Below, piece after piece: positions 1-9,530 of a DNA stretch of 57,462 nt (its first letter is position 1; the number at the start of each line of letters is the position of its first letter). Source of the DNA: an uncultured Siphonobacter sp. Lineage in GTDB: Bacteria > Bacteroidota > Bacteroidia > Cytophagales > Spirosomataceae. The position numbers and the translations under genes are program-made. The notes below the pieces were generated by a model, which was not told the origin of the DNA, did not search any database, and worked only from the letters and a program-made list of their open reading frames with translations. The stretch covers positions 1-57,462 of the forward strand of contig CAJYIW010000010.1 in assembly GCA_913775095.1 (NCBI GenBank), written 5' to 3'.

Positions 1-420
1 CGTTCCTACGAAAAGAACGTACAGGTCATGGTACGTACCGGAAAAGTAGCCGTGTTTACTCAGTCGCCTCAGCCTAAAGCGAAACCCCTTATCCTGACTC
101 CCAACCAGCAGGTTGTCTTTTCAGAGAAGAAACCCGAACTGAAGCGAACGCTGGTGGAAGCCCCGCAACCTACGCCCGAAGCCGCCGGCCAGCTCCTGGC
201 CTTTGACCGGACGCCTCTGCCGCAGGTCTTTGAAAAGCTACAGGAAATCTATCAGATTCCTATTACGTATAATGGTACCGTTCTTTCCGGCTGTCAACTT
301 ACGGCGGAGCTGGGTCAGGAACCTTTGTTTGAAAAACTGGACATGATCTGCCGTACGGTTAATGCCCGGTATGAAGTAAGGGACGGGCAGATTTTTATTC
401 AGGGTCACAAGTGTCAGTAG
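1..420 (+). CDS. FecR-family anti-sigma factor, C-terminal part (gene continues from the window end)
   Basis: This is the 3' part of a 353-residue gene that begins at 56694 and runs through the circular junction. The reading frame enters at base 1 in phase with the end of the window (642 bp, exactly 214 codons, precede it). The portion here holds the end of the FecR periplasmic domain and, from about residue 270, a DUF4974 domain, the usual C-terminal module of Bacteroidota FecR proteins. It ends with TAG at 418-420. Family knowledge: FecR proteins hold an ECF sigma factor and receive a signal from the STN domain of a TonB-dependent transporter; such a transporter (SusC with STN) follows at 670. 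An apparent start at base 28 is only an internal methionine. Confidence 0.92.
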   Translation, partial: RSYEKNVQVMVRTGKVAVFTQSPQPKAKPLILTPNQQVVFSEKKPELKRTLVEAPQPTPEAAGQLLAFDRTPLPQVFEKLQEIYQIPITYNGTVLSGCQLTAELGQEPLFEKLDMICRTVNARYEVRDGQIFIQGHKCQ

Positions 421-536
421 GAAGTTTTAGCCCGGAACGCAGTCGCAGTAACTCATGATTCTGATATACTTTTTCACCTCCTTAACCACTCAATCTATGT
501 GCTTGTAATACGCCTCTAAACCCTACGTCTTCTAAC

Positions 537-569
537 AAAAAAAGCGAAAGATGTACCACCATCTTTCGC
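537..569 (-). terminator. Hairpin with A-tract, terminator-like on the minus strand
   Basis: A perfect 10-bp stem (544-553 with 560-569, six-base loop) is preceded on the plus strand by seven A residues (537-543). Read on the minus strand this is stem then seven T residues, the form of an intrinsic terminator that would stop leftward antisense transcription entering fecR. On the plus strand no T-run follows. It lies in the gap between fecR and susC. Confidence 0.5.
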
Positions 570-669
570 CTGAAAAGTCCCTAGTCTTTGCTGAGATCTA
601 CTCCGACCTGTCCGGTCGGATCCGGGGCTTGCTGTACCATTTTTTTCAAACCAGTACAACCACAAATCT

Positions 670-3600
670 ATGGAAAATAATAGGAAACAGAATAAGATTT
701 TACTCAGAATCATGCGTTTATCTCTATATCAGTTTCTATTGGTAATTCTGGGTACGACCTTAGCCGCCGCGTTTGATGGCAACGGGCAGGAGTTACTGAA
801 TAAACGAATCACCCTGAACATCAGCAACGAAGAAGTAAGTACGGCCCTGCGGCAGATCAGCCGGCAGGCGTCCGTACGTTTCATGTACAGCCCCCAGGTC
901 ATTCAGGCCACCCGAAAGGTTAGCTTGCAGGCTCAGAATGAGCGGCTTTCGCAGGTTCTGGAGACGCTTTTCACGACCAATCCACGCATTCGTTACAAGG
1001 TTAAAGGCTCCACGATCATCTTGCACATGGCTCAGTCGGAAGAAGCTACGGCCTTTCCCGAAGGGGGAGTCATTACCGAAGCGAACAGCGTACAGGACCT
1101 GACCATCTCCGGAACGGTAACGGATGAAACCAATTCCGGCATGCCCGGCGTAAACGTGGCCATTAAAAATACCAACCGGGGTATCACCACGGATGCCAAC
1201 GGCAATTACGCCATTAACGTACCCGACCGGAACGCCGTGCTGGTTTTCAGTTACATCGGTTATGAGAAGCAGGAGTGGCCCGTGGTGGGCCGTACCAAAC
1301 TCAGCGTCCAGCTGAAACCCAACAGCAATAGTCTGAACGAAGTCGTGGTGGTGGCGTACGGTCAGCAGAAAAAGGCAACCGTCACCGGAGCCGTGGCTTC
1401 CATTGGTACGAAGGAACTCGTGCAAAGCCCCGTGTCTAACCTGACCAACGCCCTGGCGGGCCGTCTGCCGGGCTTGATTACGACCCAACGCAGTGGCGAA
1501 CCGGGGGTAGATGGCAGTACCCTCTACATCCGGGGTGTCAACACGCTGAACAACGCGACACCGATTGTCATGGTGGATGGCGTGGAACGGAGCATGGATT
1601 ATCTCGACCCCAACGACATTGAAAGCCTGACCATTCTAAAGGACGCCGCAGCAACCGCCGTGCTGGGGATGCGGGGTGCCAACGGAGCTATTCTCGTGAC
1701 TACCAAGCGAGGAAGCTCCGGAGCCCCGCAGGTAAGCTTCCGCTCCTCCATTGGGGTACAGGAAGCCACGCGTTTACCCAGGTATCTGGGTTCTTACGAC
1801 TACGCCCGCCTGTACAACGAAGCCCTGCGAAACGATGGCCAGCAACCCGCCTTCACCGACCAGCAACTGGAAGGGTATCGTGACGGCAGTCTGCCCAATA
1901 CCGATTTCTACAAGTTTCTCATGCAGCCCTCCCGCGTGGCTCAGGCGAATTTGAACGTAAGCGGAGGCGGAAGCACGGCCCGCTATTTTATTTCGGCGGG
2001 GTATAACCTTCAGGAGGGAAACTATCGCCATACGAAGGATAATCAGGATGGATACAATGGTAATAACGTCATGAAACGGTATAACCTGCGGGCGAATGTG
2101 GACGTGGACATCACCTCTACGCTGTCGGCCCGGCTGGACCTGGCGGGAATTCTTACCGACCGTACCGATGGCAACAACTCCGCCGGAGACATCATGAACC
2201 TGGCGAACCGGATGCCCCCCATTTACCCGATCTTCAATCCGGATGGTTCGATGTTCGGCAACGGAACGTTCACTCAGAACATCTACGGAGAACTGTCGCA
2301 AAAGGGCTACCGTCACTGGTATAACAACACCATACAGGGAACGTTTGCCCTGACCCGAAAGCTCGATTTCATTACTAAAAACCTCAGTGCCAAGGCTTCT
2401 TTTTCGTATGACAATACCAATACGCCAAACTCTTCCTTTACCCGCAGTTACGCTCTGTTCGAACCCATTCGCAACGCTCAGGGCCAGATAACCAGTTACA
2501 AGCAATTTGGTCAGAACAGCAGCATTGACCCCAACGGCAGTTTTGGTGGTGGCGATGCCATTCGTAATACGTATTTCGAGGCAACGCTGAACTGGAATCG
2601 TCAGTTTACGGACCATGAACTTACCGGCATGTTACTGTGGAACCGCCGGTTACAGGAATACCGCTCGCAGATTCCCTATGCCTATCAATCCATTTTGTTT
2701 CGGGGAACTTACAACTATAAGCAGAAGTACCTGCTGGAAATGAGTGCCTCGTATCAGGGTTCTGAAAACTTTCCCCGCGAAAGTCGCTACGGTCTGTTTC
2801 CCTCCATCTCCGGGGGCTGGGTGCTCTCGGAGGAAGGATTCCTGAAAGAACGCCTGCGGGCCGATGACTTCCTGAAAATCAGGGCTTCCTACGGGGAAGT
2901 GGGCAACGACCGCTCCAGCGGTGACCGCTACCCTTCGGCCTCGCAACGTTTCCTGTGGTTCACGTCCTGGGGTGGCGGCGATCCGTATTACTTTGGTACG
3001 AATGCGGCTCAGGCCAACGGCTGGTATCAGCAGGCCATCGGAAACGCCGGGGTTACCTGGGAACGGGGCCGGCAACTGGACGTAGGGCTGGAAACCCGCT
3101 TCTGGGGTGGTCGGCTGGGCTTTACCCTGGATTTGTTCCGCCAGCGGCGTAGCAATATCCTCATCAGCCGGAATACGCTGTCCGACGTCTTTGGTCAGGA
3201 CATCAAGGCTCAGAACATCGGTATTGTCGACAACAAAGGCTTCGAGTTTGAGCTGACCCACGACAACAAAATCGGGAAAGTTCATTACTTCATCAAGCCG
3301 AACGTCACCTTTGCCCGTAACAAAATCGTGTATCAGGACGAAGTGGCCCGGCCTTATCCCTGGATGCGTCGCACGGGTCAGCCGGTAGGAACCAAATTTG
3401 GTCTCATTGCCGAAGGCTTTTTCCGGGATGAGGAAGACGTGAAGAGCAGTCCCTTCCAGAACTTCTCGGCTTACGGCCCGGGCGATCTGAAGTATCGCAA
3501 GCTAACGGGCGATGAGTACGACCGCATTCAGACCAGCTTCGATGAAACCGCCATCGGGTATGCCCGTACGCCCGAAATTATTTTTGGCAGCTCCATTGGC

Positions 3601-4050
3601 GTGGATTACGAAGGATTTGATTTGTCGGTTCTCCTGCAGGGAGCCGCTCATACCGACGTGATGCTCAACAACGAAGCCGTTTATGAATTCTTCCAGAGTG
3701 GAAAAGTAAAGCCCTTCCACCTGAACCGCTGGACCCCTGAAACGGCTGAAACGGCAACGTATCCACGCCTGCACGCGTCTACCAATGGGAACAACCACCG
3801 GGCTTCTACCTTCTGGATCCGCAGTGCCGATTACCTGCGGATCAAAAACCTGGAGCTGGGGTATCGACTGCCGAAAAAATGGCTGTCGCCCATTGGTCTT
3901 TCCTACTTCCGTGTGTACATCAACGGTATGAACCTGTACACCTGGGATAAACTCAAGGATTACCAGGTTGATCCTGAAATTGGTGACGGCAACGGAGCCA
4001 TGTACCCCATTCAAAAAATCTGGAACCTCGGTATCGATTTACGATTCTAA
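670..4050 (+). CDS. SusC/RagA-family TonB-dependent outer-membrane transporter with N-terminal STN domain
   Basis: This is a 1126-residue outer-membrane glycan importer. The order is an N-terminal hydrophobic signal segment (about residues 15-34), an STN domain (about 45-115), a carboxypeptidase-regulatory-like beta-sandwich (about 145-220), the TonB plug (about 227-350, ending in the typical GANGAILVTTKRG), then a beta barrel to the C-terminal phenylalanine. The STN domain, absent from the second SusC at 31738, marks transporters that signal to a FecR/ECF sigma pair; that pair lies directly upstream across the junction. susD follows after a 10-bp gap, so the two are co-transcribed. A start at 712 is also possible and would shorten the N-region of the signal peptide. 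The substrate is not predictable. Confidence 0.95.
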   Translation: MENNRKQNKILLRIMRLSLYQFLLVILGTTLAAAFDGNGQELLNKRITLNISNEEVSTALRQISRQASVRFMYSPQVIQATRKVSLQAQNERLSQVLETLFTTNPRIRYKVKGSTIILHMAQSEEATAFPEGGVITEANSVQDLTISGTVTDETNSGMPGVNVAIKNTNRGITTDANGNYAINVPDRNAVLVFSYIGYEKQEWPVVGRTKLSVQLKPNSNSLNEVVVVAYGQQKKATVTGAVASIGTKELVQSPVSNLTNALAGRLPGLITTQRSGEPGVDGSTLYIRGVNTLNNATPIVMVDGVERSMDYLDPNDIESLTILKDAAATAVLGMRGANGAILVTTKRGSSGAPQVSFRSSIGVQEATRLPRYLGSYDYARLYNEALRNDGQQPAFTDQQLEGYRDGSLPNTDFYKFLMQPSRVAQANLNVSGGGSTARYFISAGYNLQEGNYRHTKDNQDGYNGNNVMKRYNLRANVDVDITSTLSARLDLAGILTDRTDGNNSAGDIMNLANRMPPIYPIFNPDGSMFGNGTFTQNIYGELSQKGYRHWYNNTIQGTFALTRKLDFITKNLSAKASFSYDNTNTPNSSFTRSYALFEPIRNAQGQITSYKQFGQNSSIDPNGSFGGGDAIRNTYFEATLNWNRQFTDHELTGMLLWNRRLQEYRSQIPYAYQSILFRGTYNYKQKYLLEMSASYQGSENFPRESRYGLFPSISGGWVLSEEGFLKERLRADDFLKIRASYGEVGNDRSSGDRYPSASQRFLWFTSWGGGDPYYFGTNAAQANGWYQQAIGNAGVTWERGRQLDVGLETRFWGGRLGFTLDLFRQRRSNILISRNTLSDVFGQDIKAQNIGIVDNKGFEFELTHDNKIGKVHYFIKPNVTFARNKIVYQDEVARPYPWMRRTGQPVGTKFGLIAEGFFRDEEDVKSSPFQNFSAYGPGDLKYRKLTGDEYDRIQTSFDETAIGYARTPEIIFGSSIGVDYEGFDLSVLLQGAAHTDVMLNNEAVYEFFQSGKVKPFHLNRWTPETAETATYPRLHASTNGNNHRASTFWIRSADYLRIKNLELGYRLPKKWLSPIGLSYFRVYINGMNLYTWDKLKDYQVDPEIGDGNGAMYPIQKIWNLGIDLRF

Positions 4051-4060
4051 GCCTACTTCT

Positions 4061-5734
4061 ATGAAATATACCCGCATTTTAGCTCTGGTTCTGGCCCTGC
4101 AACTGGCAACGGGTTGCAAGAGTGATTTCCTGGATCGGGCTGCTGTGACCCAGCAGCAGGACGAAGACATTTTTACCAGCTTCGTCATGACTGATCAGGT
4201 GGTCAATAACCTCTACCGCCGCATCCGTGGCCCTTACACCTACCTGGGTGGATACTCAATGTCTTCGGGTACGGACGAATCCAAAGATGCGTCCACCTGG
4301 ATGGGTTCCATGAGTTTCAATAACGGCTCCTGGTCGGGAAACAACAATCCCATTGGCAACACCTGGCGGGAGAGCTACGTAGCCATCCGGCAGGCCAATA
4401 CCCTGCTGGCGGGTATCGAAACGTATAAAACACCGGACGATGCCAACAACCCCGGCTTTCTGGCCAACCGGATTGGCGAAGTGTATTTCCTGCGGGCGTA
4501 TTACCTGGCCGATCTGATGCGGCAGTTTGGGGGCGTTCTCATTGTGAATCGCGTTCTGGAACAAACGGATATGGAAGGGCTGAACCAGCCCCGCAGTTCG
4601 TACGACGCCTGTTTACAGCAGGTTCTGGCCGACTGCGATGAGGCTTACAAACGAGTGGCGGCCTCCTACCCTTCCAACCAGGTCGGTCGGGTCACCAAAG
4701 GTACCTATCTGGCCCTCAAGGCCCGCATGTTGCTGTACTCGGCCAGTCCGCTGTGGGCCATTGCCGGAAAAACGAACTTCAGACCCGACATCAGCAGCAA
4801 TACCACGGCTTCGGATCCAGAAAAATGGAAAAAAGCCGCCGAAGCCGCCAAGGCCGTGATTGATCTGAATTATACACTGGAACCCACGCTGAAGGATCGG
4901 CAGGAAATGTACAAAAGCCGTACGCTGCAAAGCAGCGAAGTAATCTGGGTTCGCATGCGGGAATCCAATCAGGATTACGACCGCTATTTGTTTCCCTATG
5001 GTAGCAATGGCTGGTCCGGAGCGTCGCCCACGCAAAATCTGGTCGATGATTATGAAATGGCCAGCGGACTGCCCATCAGCGATCCGGCCTCCGGCTATGA
5101 TGAGACCCGGCCCTACGAAAACCGTGAACCCCGGTTTTATTCCGACATTACCTACAACGGCTCCACCTGGAAGGGTCGCAAAATTGAAACCTACGCGGGC
5201 GGAAAAGACGAGCAGAGTACCGCTACGGACCACTCCCGAACGGGGTACAGCAATCGCAAACTAGCCGATGAAAACATTACCGTTGGTCAGGGACAGGGTC
5301 GGGATGTTCACGGCATTATTTTCCGTCTGGCTGAGTTTTATCTGAACTACGCCGAAGCCCTGAACGAGTATGATCCGGGCAACGCCGATATTCTTAAATA
5401 CGTGAATCTGATCCGCAAACGGGCGGGCGTGAAGGAGTTACCCGCCGGTCTCACGCAGGCTCAGATGCGGCAACGCATCCGCAATGAACGCCGGATTGAG
5501 CTGTCCTTCGAGAATCACCGCTTCTGGGACGTGCGTCGCTGGAAAATCGCCGAAAACACGGAAAAAACCATCTATGGCATGAAACCGGTCGTTGACGCCA
5601 CTAAGCCCGGCGGGTTCCGTTACGAACGTTTTAAGGTCGAAGATCGGCTCTGGAGAAATGCCATGTATGTATTACCCATCACCACCGACGAAACCTTACG
5701 GAACCCCAATCTGGTGCAGAACGAAGGCTGGTAA
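4061..5734 (+). CDS. SusD/RagB-family outer-membrane lipoprotein
   Basis: This 557-residue surface glycan-binding lipoprotein is the partner of the SusC at 670. The chosen ATG gives a short signal peptide with lipobox LATGC (Cys19); the longer open frame from 3968 overlaps susC and lacks a signal. The SusD C-terminal signature RNERRIELSFENHRFWDVRR is present, as is the TPR-like N-terminal half. SusD caps the SusC barrel and delivers oligosaccharides. Two strong hairpins follow the stop codon, so the transcript probably ends here. Confidence 0.95.
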   Translation: MKYTRILALVLALQLATGCKSDFLDRAAVTQQQDEDIFTSFVMTDQVVNNLYRRIRGPYTYLGGYSMSSGTDESKDASTWMGSMSFNNGSWSGNNNPIGNTWRESYVAIRQANTLLAGIETYKTPDDANNPGFLANRIGEVYFLRAYYLADLMRQFGGVLIVNRVLEQTDMEGLNQPRSSYDACLQQVLADCDEAYKRVAASYPSNQVGRVTKGTYLALKARMLLYSASPLWAIAGKTNFRPDISSNTTASDPEKWKKAAEAAKAVIDLNYTLEPTLKDRQEMYKSRTLQSSEVIWVRMRESNQDYDRYLFPYGSNGWSGASPTQNLVDDYEMASGLPISDPASGYDETRPYENREPRFYSDITYNGSTWKGRKIETYAGGKDEQSTATDHSRTGYSNRKLADENITVGQGQGRDVHGIIFRLAEFYLNYAEALNEYDPGNADILKYVNLIRKRAGVKELPAGLTQAQMRQRIRNERRIELSFENHRFWDVRRWKIAENTEKTIYGMKPVVDATKPGGFRYERFKVEDRLWRNAMYVLPITTDETLRNPNLVQNEGW

Positions 5735-5745
5735 GCGATCCCTGT

Positions 5746-5785
5746 GAATGGTAAGCAGAACCGGATTCGGTTTTGTTTACCATTC
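5746..5785 (+). terminator. Terminator hairpin after susD
   Basis: An 18-bp stem (5746-5763 with 5768-5785, four-base loop) begins 12 bp after the susD stop codon. Two of the pairs are G-U in RNA; the rest are Watson-Crick. The descending arm is T-rich but no separate U-tract follows. Confidence 0.6.
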
Positions 5786-5919
5786 TACTGTCATAGCCGG
5801 TGCTTTCAGAACCTGAAATGACTCACCAGGTTTTCAAAAGATAGCAAGTATCCTTTCATCCGGTACATGATTCCTACACTACCTTACTAACTCCTTTCCT
5901 AAATACCTGATTAAGTAGT

Positions 5920-5975
5920 ATTCATTAGGAACAAAAGCAGACGGATAAGCCCGTCTGCTTTTGTTCCTAATGAAT
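5920..5975. terminator. Long perfect hairpin, probable bidirectional terminator
   Basis: A perfect 25-bp inverted repeat (5920-5944 with 5951-5975) has a six-base loop; the descending arm contains TTTTG and is followed by ATTTT. It stands between susD and the convergent minus-strand gene ending at 6276, where a two-way terminator is expected. The rest of 5986-6275 shows no gene. Confidence 0.7.
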
Positions 5976-6275
5976 TTTCTGAAAAGCCTATTTCATGCCT
6001 TTACAAGTTCATTACCTTCTATCAATTACCGGCGTTCGGTATACGACAAGCCTATCGGCATTTTTTACCGTAATAGCTTGCTTTCATCTTCTCTTTTCTG
6101 ACAACTTTCAATGACCATTATCCGTAGGCCGAAGAGCAGCAAGTGCTTAGATTTTTCATAAAAAAGTAGATTTATAGTGTCGGTAATACATATACGTTAC
6201 ATATTCCACGATCTGCTCACGTATGGTTATAAACTTCAACATGACATTTTATCAACTGGATAGGAATGAAACCAA

Positions 6276-6962
6276 TTATCTGACCGCAGGAATTTTAAAT
6301 TCTCCTACGTAATAGCCCACTCTCAGGTTTAAGCCAAGGGTCTGAGGTACATACTTATCCCGGATATGACTGCGGGTTAACCATCTGTCCAGATGAGTTC
6401 CGTAGCTTGCTTCTGCTCCAACGCTCCAACGCGGTGAAGGGTGGTATACGACACTGGTTCGCACTAAAGCAGACGCTTTAATGAGAGGGAAAAAATTGTT
6501 AAGCACACTGCCGGGCGTTGCTCCGCCAGGAGTCACCTCGGCTGACTGACGTTGAGATACCTGAAATTCAGGTCCCAAAGCCACACTCGCCAGCCATTCA
6601 ACATCCTGAAACTTGCGGATACGCCGTTCGAACAGAACCGGTACAGAAAAATAGGTCGTGCTTCTGGTTACACTAGCCTGAAGATTCTCAGTGGTGTAAT
6701 ACGGAAACGTCCGTTGGTAATACGTTTCCCTTTTGCCAGCCATCAAACCCACTCGGATCCGATTGGGTTTATCGTGGAGTGAACCCAGCCAAAGTCCCGC
6801 CTGAAAGCCCCTTCCCCACTGCTGTTTGCTTCGGTACTGATCGGGGTTAAGAATAGTCGCTTTATTCCAGGTTGGACCGTATTCAAGAATCATTTGAGCC
6901 TGGCTGGAAACGGATAGGATGAAAAGAAAACCAAGGGTAATAATGGGACGGAAACCACGCAT
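6276..6962 (-). CDS. Predicted outer-membrane beta-barrel protein (unknown function)
   Basis: A 228-residue protein with a signal peptide (MRGFRPIITLGFLFILSVSS, then QAQ) and alternating hydrophobic/aromatic strands ending in a typical barrel C-terminus. The ATG at 6962 was chosen because it puts the signal peptide at the N-terminus; the open frame extends upstream to 7034 into the preceding gene. It resembles PorT/OmpA-type small barrels of Bacteroidota, but no specific family is recognised. It follows the lipoprotein gene at 6980-7417 by 17 bp on the same strand, so the two are likely one operon. Confidence 0.7.
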   Translation of the reverse strand: MRGFRPIITLGFLFILSVSSQAQMILEYGPTWNKATILNPDQYRSKQQWGRGFQAGLWLGSLHDKPNRIRVGLMAGKRETYYQRTFPYYTTENLQASVTRSTTYFSVPVLFERRIRKFQDVEWLASVALGPEFQVSQRQSAEVTPGGATPGSVLNNFFPLIKASALVRTSVVYHPSPRWSVGAEASYGTHLDRWLTRSHIRDKYVPQTLGLNLRVGYYVGEFKIPAVR

Positions 6963-6979
6963 GAAGAAAAGAGGTCGTA

Positions 6980-7417
6980 TTAGTGATTGATTGCCTTTGG
7001 AAGGATCGTATCGGTCTGGATAGTGTAATGCCATCGTCCGATTCTACTGTTTCCATCAAAGCCTTTCGAGATCAGGGGATCTTCGTTGAGATTTTTCCAG
7101 ACATACAGTGTGTTGGTGTACATTCGATCGGTAGGAACAAACTCAAAATTGTGTCGAAGTGTAACGCTGTCAAAGGGAGCTAAGGGACCGGCTATCATGG
7201 AATCCAAAGGGGCTTTTGATTTTACGTCGTTCATGCGTAGCACGATAAAAGGAACGGAGTCAGGCGTGTTATTAACCACTACAAAAAAAGACGTATACTT
7301 CTCATCAAGCTCTGACATATTAAACGCCGTACAGGACGGAAGAAACAAAAAACCAACCATACTCCAGCTATAAAAATAGCTCATAAACTGTTTTAATTGA
7401 AAATTATTGAGATCCAT
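6980..7417 (-). CDS. Small predicted lipoprotein (unknown function)
   Basis: A 145-residue protein with a hydrophobic N-terminal segment ending in the lipobox-like LPSC (Cys29), so probably a lipoprotein. The remainder is a soluble beta-rich domain of unknown type. An alternative start at 7384 gives a shorter signal peptide. It is the first gene of a two-gene minus-strand unit with the barrel protein at 6276-6962. Confidence 0.6.
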   Translation of the reverse strand: MDLNNFQLKQFMSYFYSWSMVGFLFLPSCTAFNMSELDEKYTSFFVVVNNTPDSVPFIVLRMNDVKSKAPLDSMIAGPLAPFDSVTLRHNFEFVPTDRMYTNTLYVWKNLNEDPLISKGFDGNSRIGRWHYTIQTDTILPKAINH

Positions 7418-7482
7418 TCTGATAATTTCCTATTGATTTTACCTACAACAGTACAAAAGAAATAATTGATTAAAAAAATGAT

Positions 7483-7525
7483 TTTGTTAAATACCACTAA
7501 TCTGTCGAATATATTTGAAAATATA
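7483..7525 (+). promoter_or_regulatory. Candidate Bacteroidota promoter with overlapping palindrome
   Basis: A perfect -7 element TATATTTG (7510-7517) has a TTTG at 7483-7486 upstream, with a 23-bp spacer that is at the long end for this promoter class. A perfect palindrome (TATATTT, GA, AAATATA; 7510-7525) covers the -7 box and could be an operator. The site would drive the secreted-protein gene starting at 7617, in AT-rich DNA between divergent genes. Confidence 0.4.
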
Positions 7526-7616
7526 CGCTTTTTAAAAGACAGATTTACACGAATTTATTTTTTTTTATATTAAAAAATCCTTCAGTTAAAGGCTGATTTT
7601 ATTACTCAAAACGCAA

Positions 7617-8072
7617 ATGATTTTCTTGCTACGTTTTCCTTTTTTATCGTTAAAAATCATAGAGTTAGCTGGTATGCTGCTGTTTATATCCATGGGTTCT
7701 TTTGCTCAGCCTCCGGCAATCCGAAACGGGGTGCATCCTTTTCAGATTCAATGGATTAGCTTCGATCAGACCCCCGCCGGGAAGGTAGTGATCAAGCCTT
7801 TATCCAAAGGAATCTATTCCATTGAAGGAGAGCAGAGAAGTCCTGTTACAACGGATTACGTGACCATTGCAGGAACCTTTACGCAGCAAGGCCGGGAGTT
7901 GCTTTTTGACGGCACCATTGTTTCTCAGGTTAGTTACCTGAATGATGGAAAACCCTGTCAGCGAAAAGGTCCTCAGGTATTCAAAGCGTCGGGTACGAGA
8001 AAATACTGGCGGTTACAGCAAATGCTTAACTGTGACGGAGAAACGACGGATTACATTGATATCTTCTTCTAG
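7617..8072 (+). CDS. Secreted protein of unknown function
   Basis: A 151-residue protein with a signal peptide (hydrophobic stretch to about residue 30, ending SFAQ). The mature part is short and beta-rich, with two cysteines (CQ near residue 114, NC near 138) that could form a disulfide. No family is recognised. An internal ATG at 7674 would also leave a signal peptide. The upstream AT-rich region separates it from divergent minus-strand genes. Confidence 0.6.
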   Translation: MIFLLRFPFLSLKIIELAGMLLFISMGSFAQPPAIRNGVHPFQIQWISFDQTPAGKVVIKPLSKGIYSIEGEQRSPVTTDYVTIAGTFTQQGRELLFDGTIVSQVSYLNDGKPCQRKGPQVFKASGTRKYWRLQQMLNCDGETTDYIDIFF

Positions 8073-8211
8073 CGGGAATCCTGCACACCGAAAAAAACGT
8101 CAGTTGCTTTGAGTAGTCTGGTAAAGATTTCTTAACAGAAGTCTAAGGGGAATGATGCTCAGAATGGAGTAACTTGACCTGCATTCTTACGTCATTCCTA
8201 ACACTAACCTG

Positions 8212-8718
8212 ATGAAACCTCTGATCCTGGTAACCTTTCTGGCCCTTGCCCTGATGGCCTGCCGAAAAGAAACGGAGGAGACTCCTTCGCCAGAGCTTTT
8301 TCCCATTGACTACTACTTCATCAATGCAACAGCCAGCTCACTTCCCGGCGTTAACTTGACGACTTACACCTATTTCCCTGACATTGATAAAACAAATGTT
8401 TACTACAAGCATTTCAGTCAGGTTCAGGCCCTTGGTTCTCTTTTGATACGCGTCGATACGGCTACGATCACTAAGTCCTGGGGTTACGCAGGCTGCCAGA
8501 CCCAGGTTGAAGTCAATGTCATCGAGCGGCGGCCGGGAGCCCTGCTGTACGTCTCTACCTGGCTGACGGAACGGAGTTCCGTTTCGGGTAAGGCTGATGC
8601 CCGTAGGTACTTTCAGTGGCCCGGCGATACCCTGAAGGCCACGAAAACCAAAGGCTATTTTGTGAAAGAAATCATGGCCCCGCTGTCTGATCCGTTAAAT
8701 CCTGCCATTATTCCTTAG
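8212..8718 (+). CDS. Predicted lipoprotein (unknown function)
   Basis: A 168-residue protein with a clear lipoprotein signal (MKPLILVTFLALALMAC, Cys17) followed by a charged linker and a small domain with two further cysteines. No family is recognised. The next gene begins about 15 bp downstream, suggesting co-transcription and perhaps a shared envelope role. Confidence 0.65.
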   Translation: MKPLILVTFLALALMACRKETEETPSPELFPIDYYFINATASSLPGVNLTTYTYFPDIDKTNVYYKHFSQVQALGSLLIRVDTATITKSWGYAGCQTQVEVNVIERRPGALLYVSTWLTERSSVSGKADARRYFQWPGDTLKATKTKGYFVKEIMAPLSDPLNPAIIP

Positions 8719-8732
8719 CGTTGAGCGTACTC

Positions 8733-9296
8733 ATGTTTAAGAAAAAATTAATCGTAACTATTCCATTAGTAATCAGTTCGCTGGGAGTTACCTGGGCTCA
8801 GGCCGACCCGGAAGCCGATACCCTGAAAATCGTTACCCGAACAGACTTTGCTTTTCTGGAACTACTCGGAGTCAGCTACCAGCGGGAAATCCCCATCAGC
8901 CGGAGGAATGTGCTCATCTTTAATCCCAAAGCCTATTATGATTTTTATTACGGAAACGGAGTCTTCGGTCAACGGTTCGGTCATAGTTTGAGTCTGGGAC
9001 TTACCGTTGGAAGCAGGCATTACTACCGACTCAGGCCCCGTGCCAGGCAAACCAACACTGGTAATTACGTAGGCATGGACTTCGGGATCAAGTCTTCTCC
9101 CCTCATTCAGCGTAACGTATATTTTACGCCGGTTCTGTTCCTGAATCCTTACTGGGGCTTACGCCGTAACCTGGGTCGACGGACGGTGTTTGAGCTGGGA
9201 CTGGGCCTTACTTTCAAAAAAGATTTAGGAGAATACGCCAGAGAGAACATGTACCTTTCTCCATCCATCCAGCTGGGATTTGGCTGGCGTTTGTGA
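8733..9296 (+). CDS. Predicted outer-membrane beta-barrel protein (unknown function)
   Basis: A 187-residue protein with a signal peptide (MFKKKLIVTIPLVISSLGVT, then WAQ) and repeated amphipathic beta-strands ending in LGFGWRL, a barrel-like C-terminus. The ATG at 8733 is preferred to a TTG at 8721 because it gives the normal positively charged signal N-region. It is probably translated with the preceding lipoprotein gene. Function unknown. Confidence 0.65.
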   Translation: MFKKKLIVTIPLVISSLGVTWAQADPEADTLKIVTRTDFAFLELLGVSYQREIPISRRNVLIFNPKAYYDFYYGNGVFGQRFGHSLSLGLTVGSRHYYRLRPRARQTNTGNYVGMDFGIKSSPLIQRNVYFTPVLFLNPYWGLRRNLGRRTVFELGLGLTFKKDLGEYARENMYLSPSIQLGFGWRL

Positions 9297-9530
9297 AAGG
9301 AGTACTGCGGAAGCCCAAAGTCTGTTTTCATCTGACCCTTTTTCCGGTATTTCTTCAAATCTTAGTACTTTTATCCAATCGTGATTCGCCTCAGGTACTA
9401 ATCCGTTCCGGTCTTTTCAGATTTTTAGTTTCGTGAAGTTTTTCATTACCACGTACTCAAGGGGCAGATCTCCGTCTGCCTGATCTGGATGTTTCCGGCC
9501 AGTCTTATTCTAAACCTTTAATTGATTCGA

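Noticed and set aside
793-1488. Long minus-strand open frames inside the susC, susD, GH92 and other large genes
   Set aside because: They are shadows of the strongly supported genes on the other strand and show no independent domain content.
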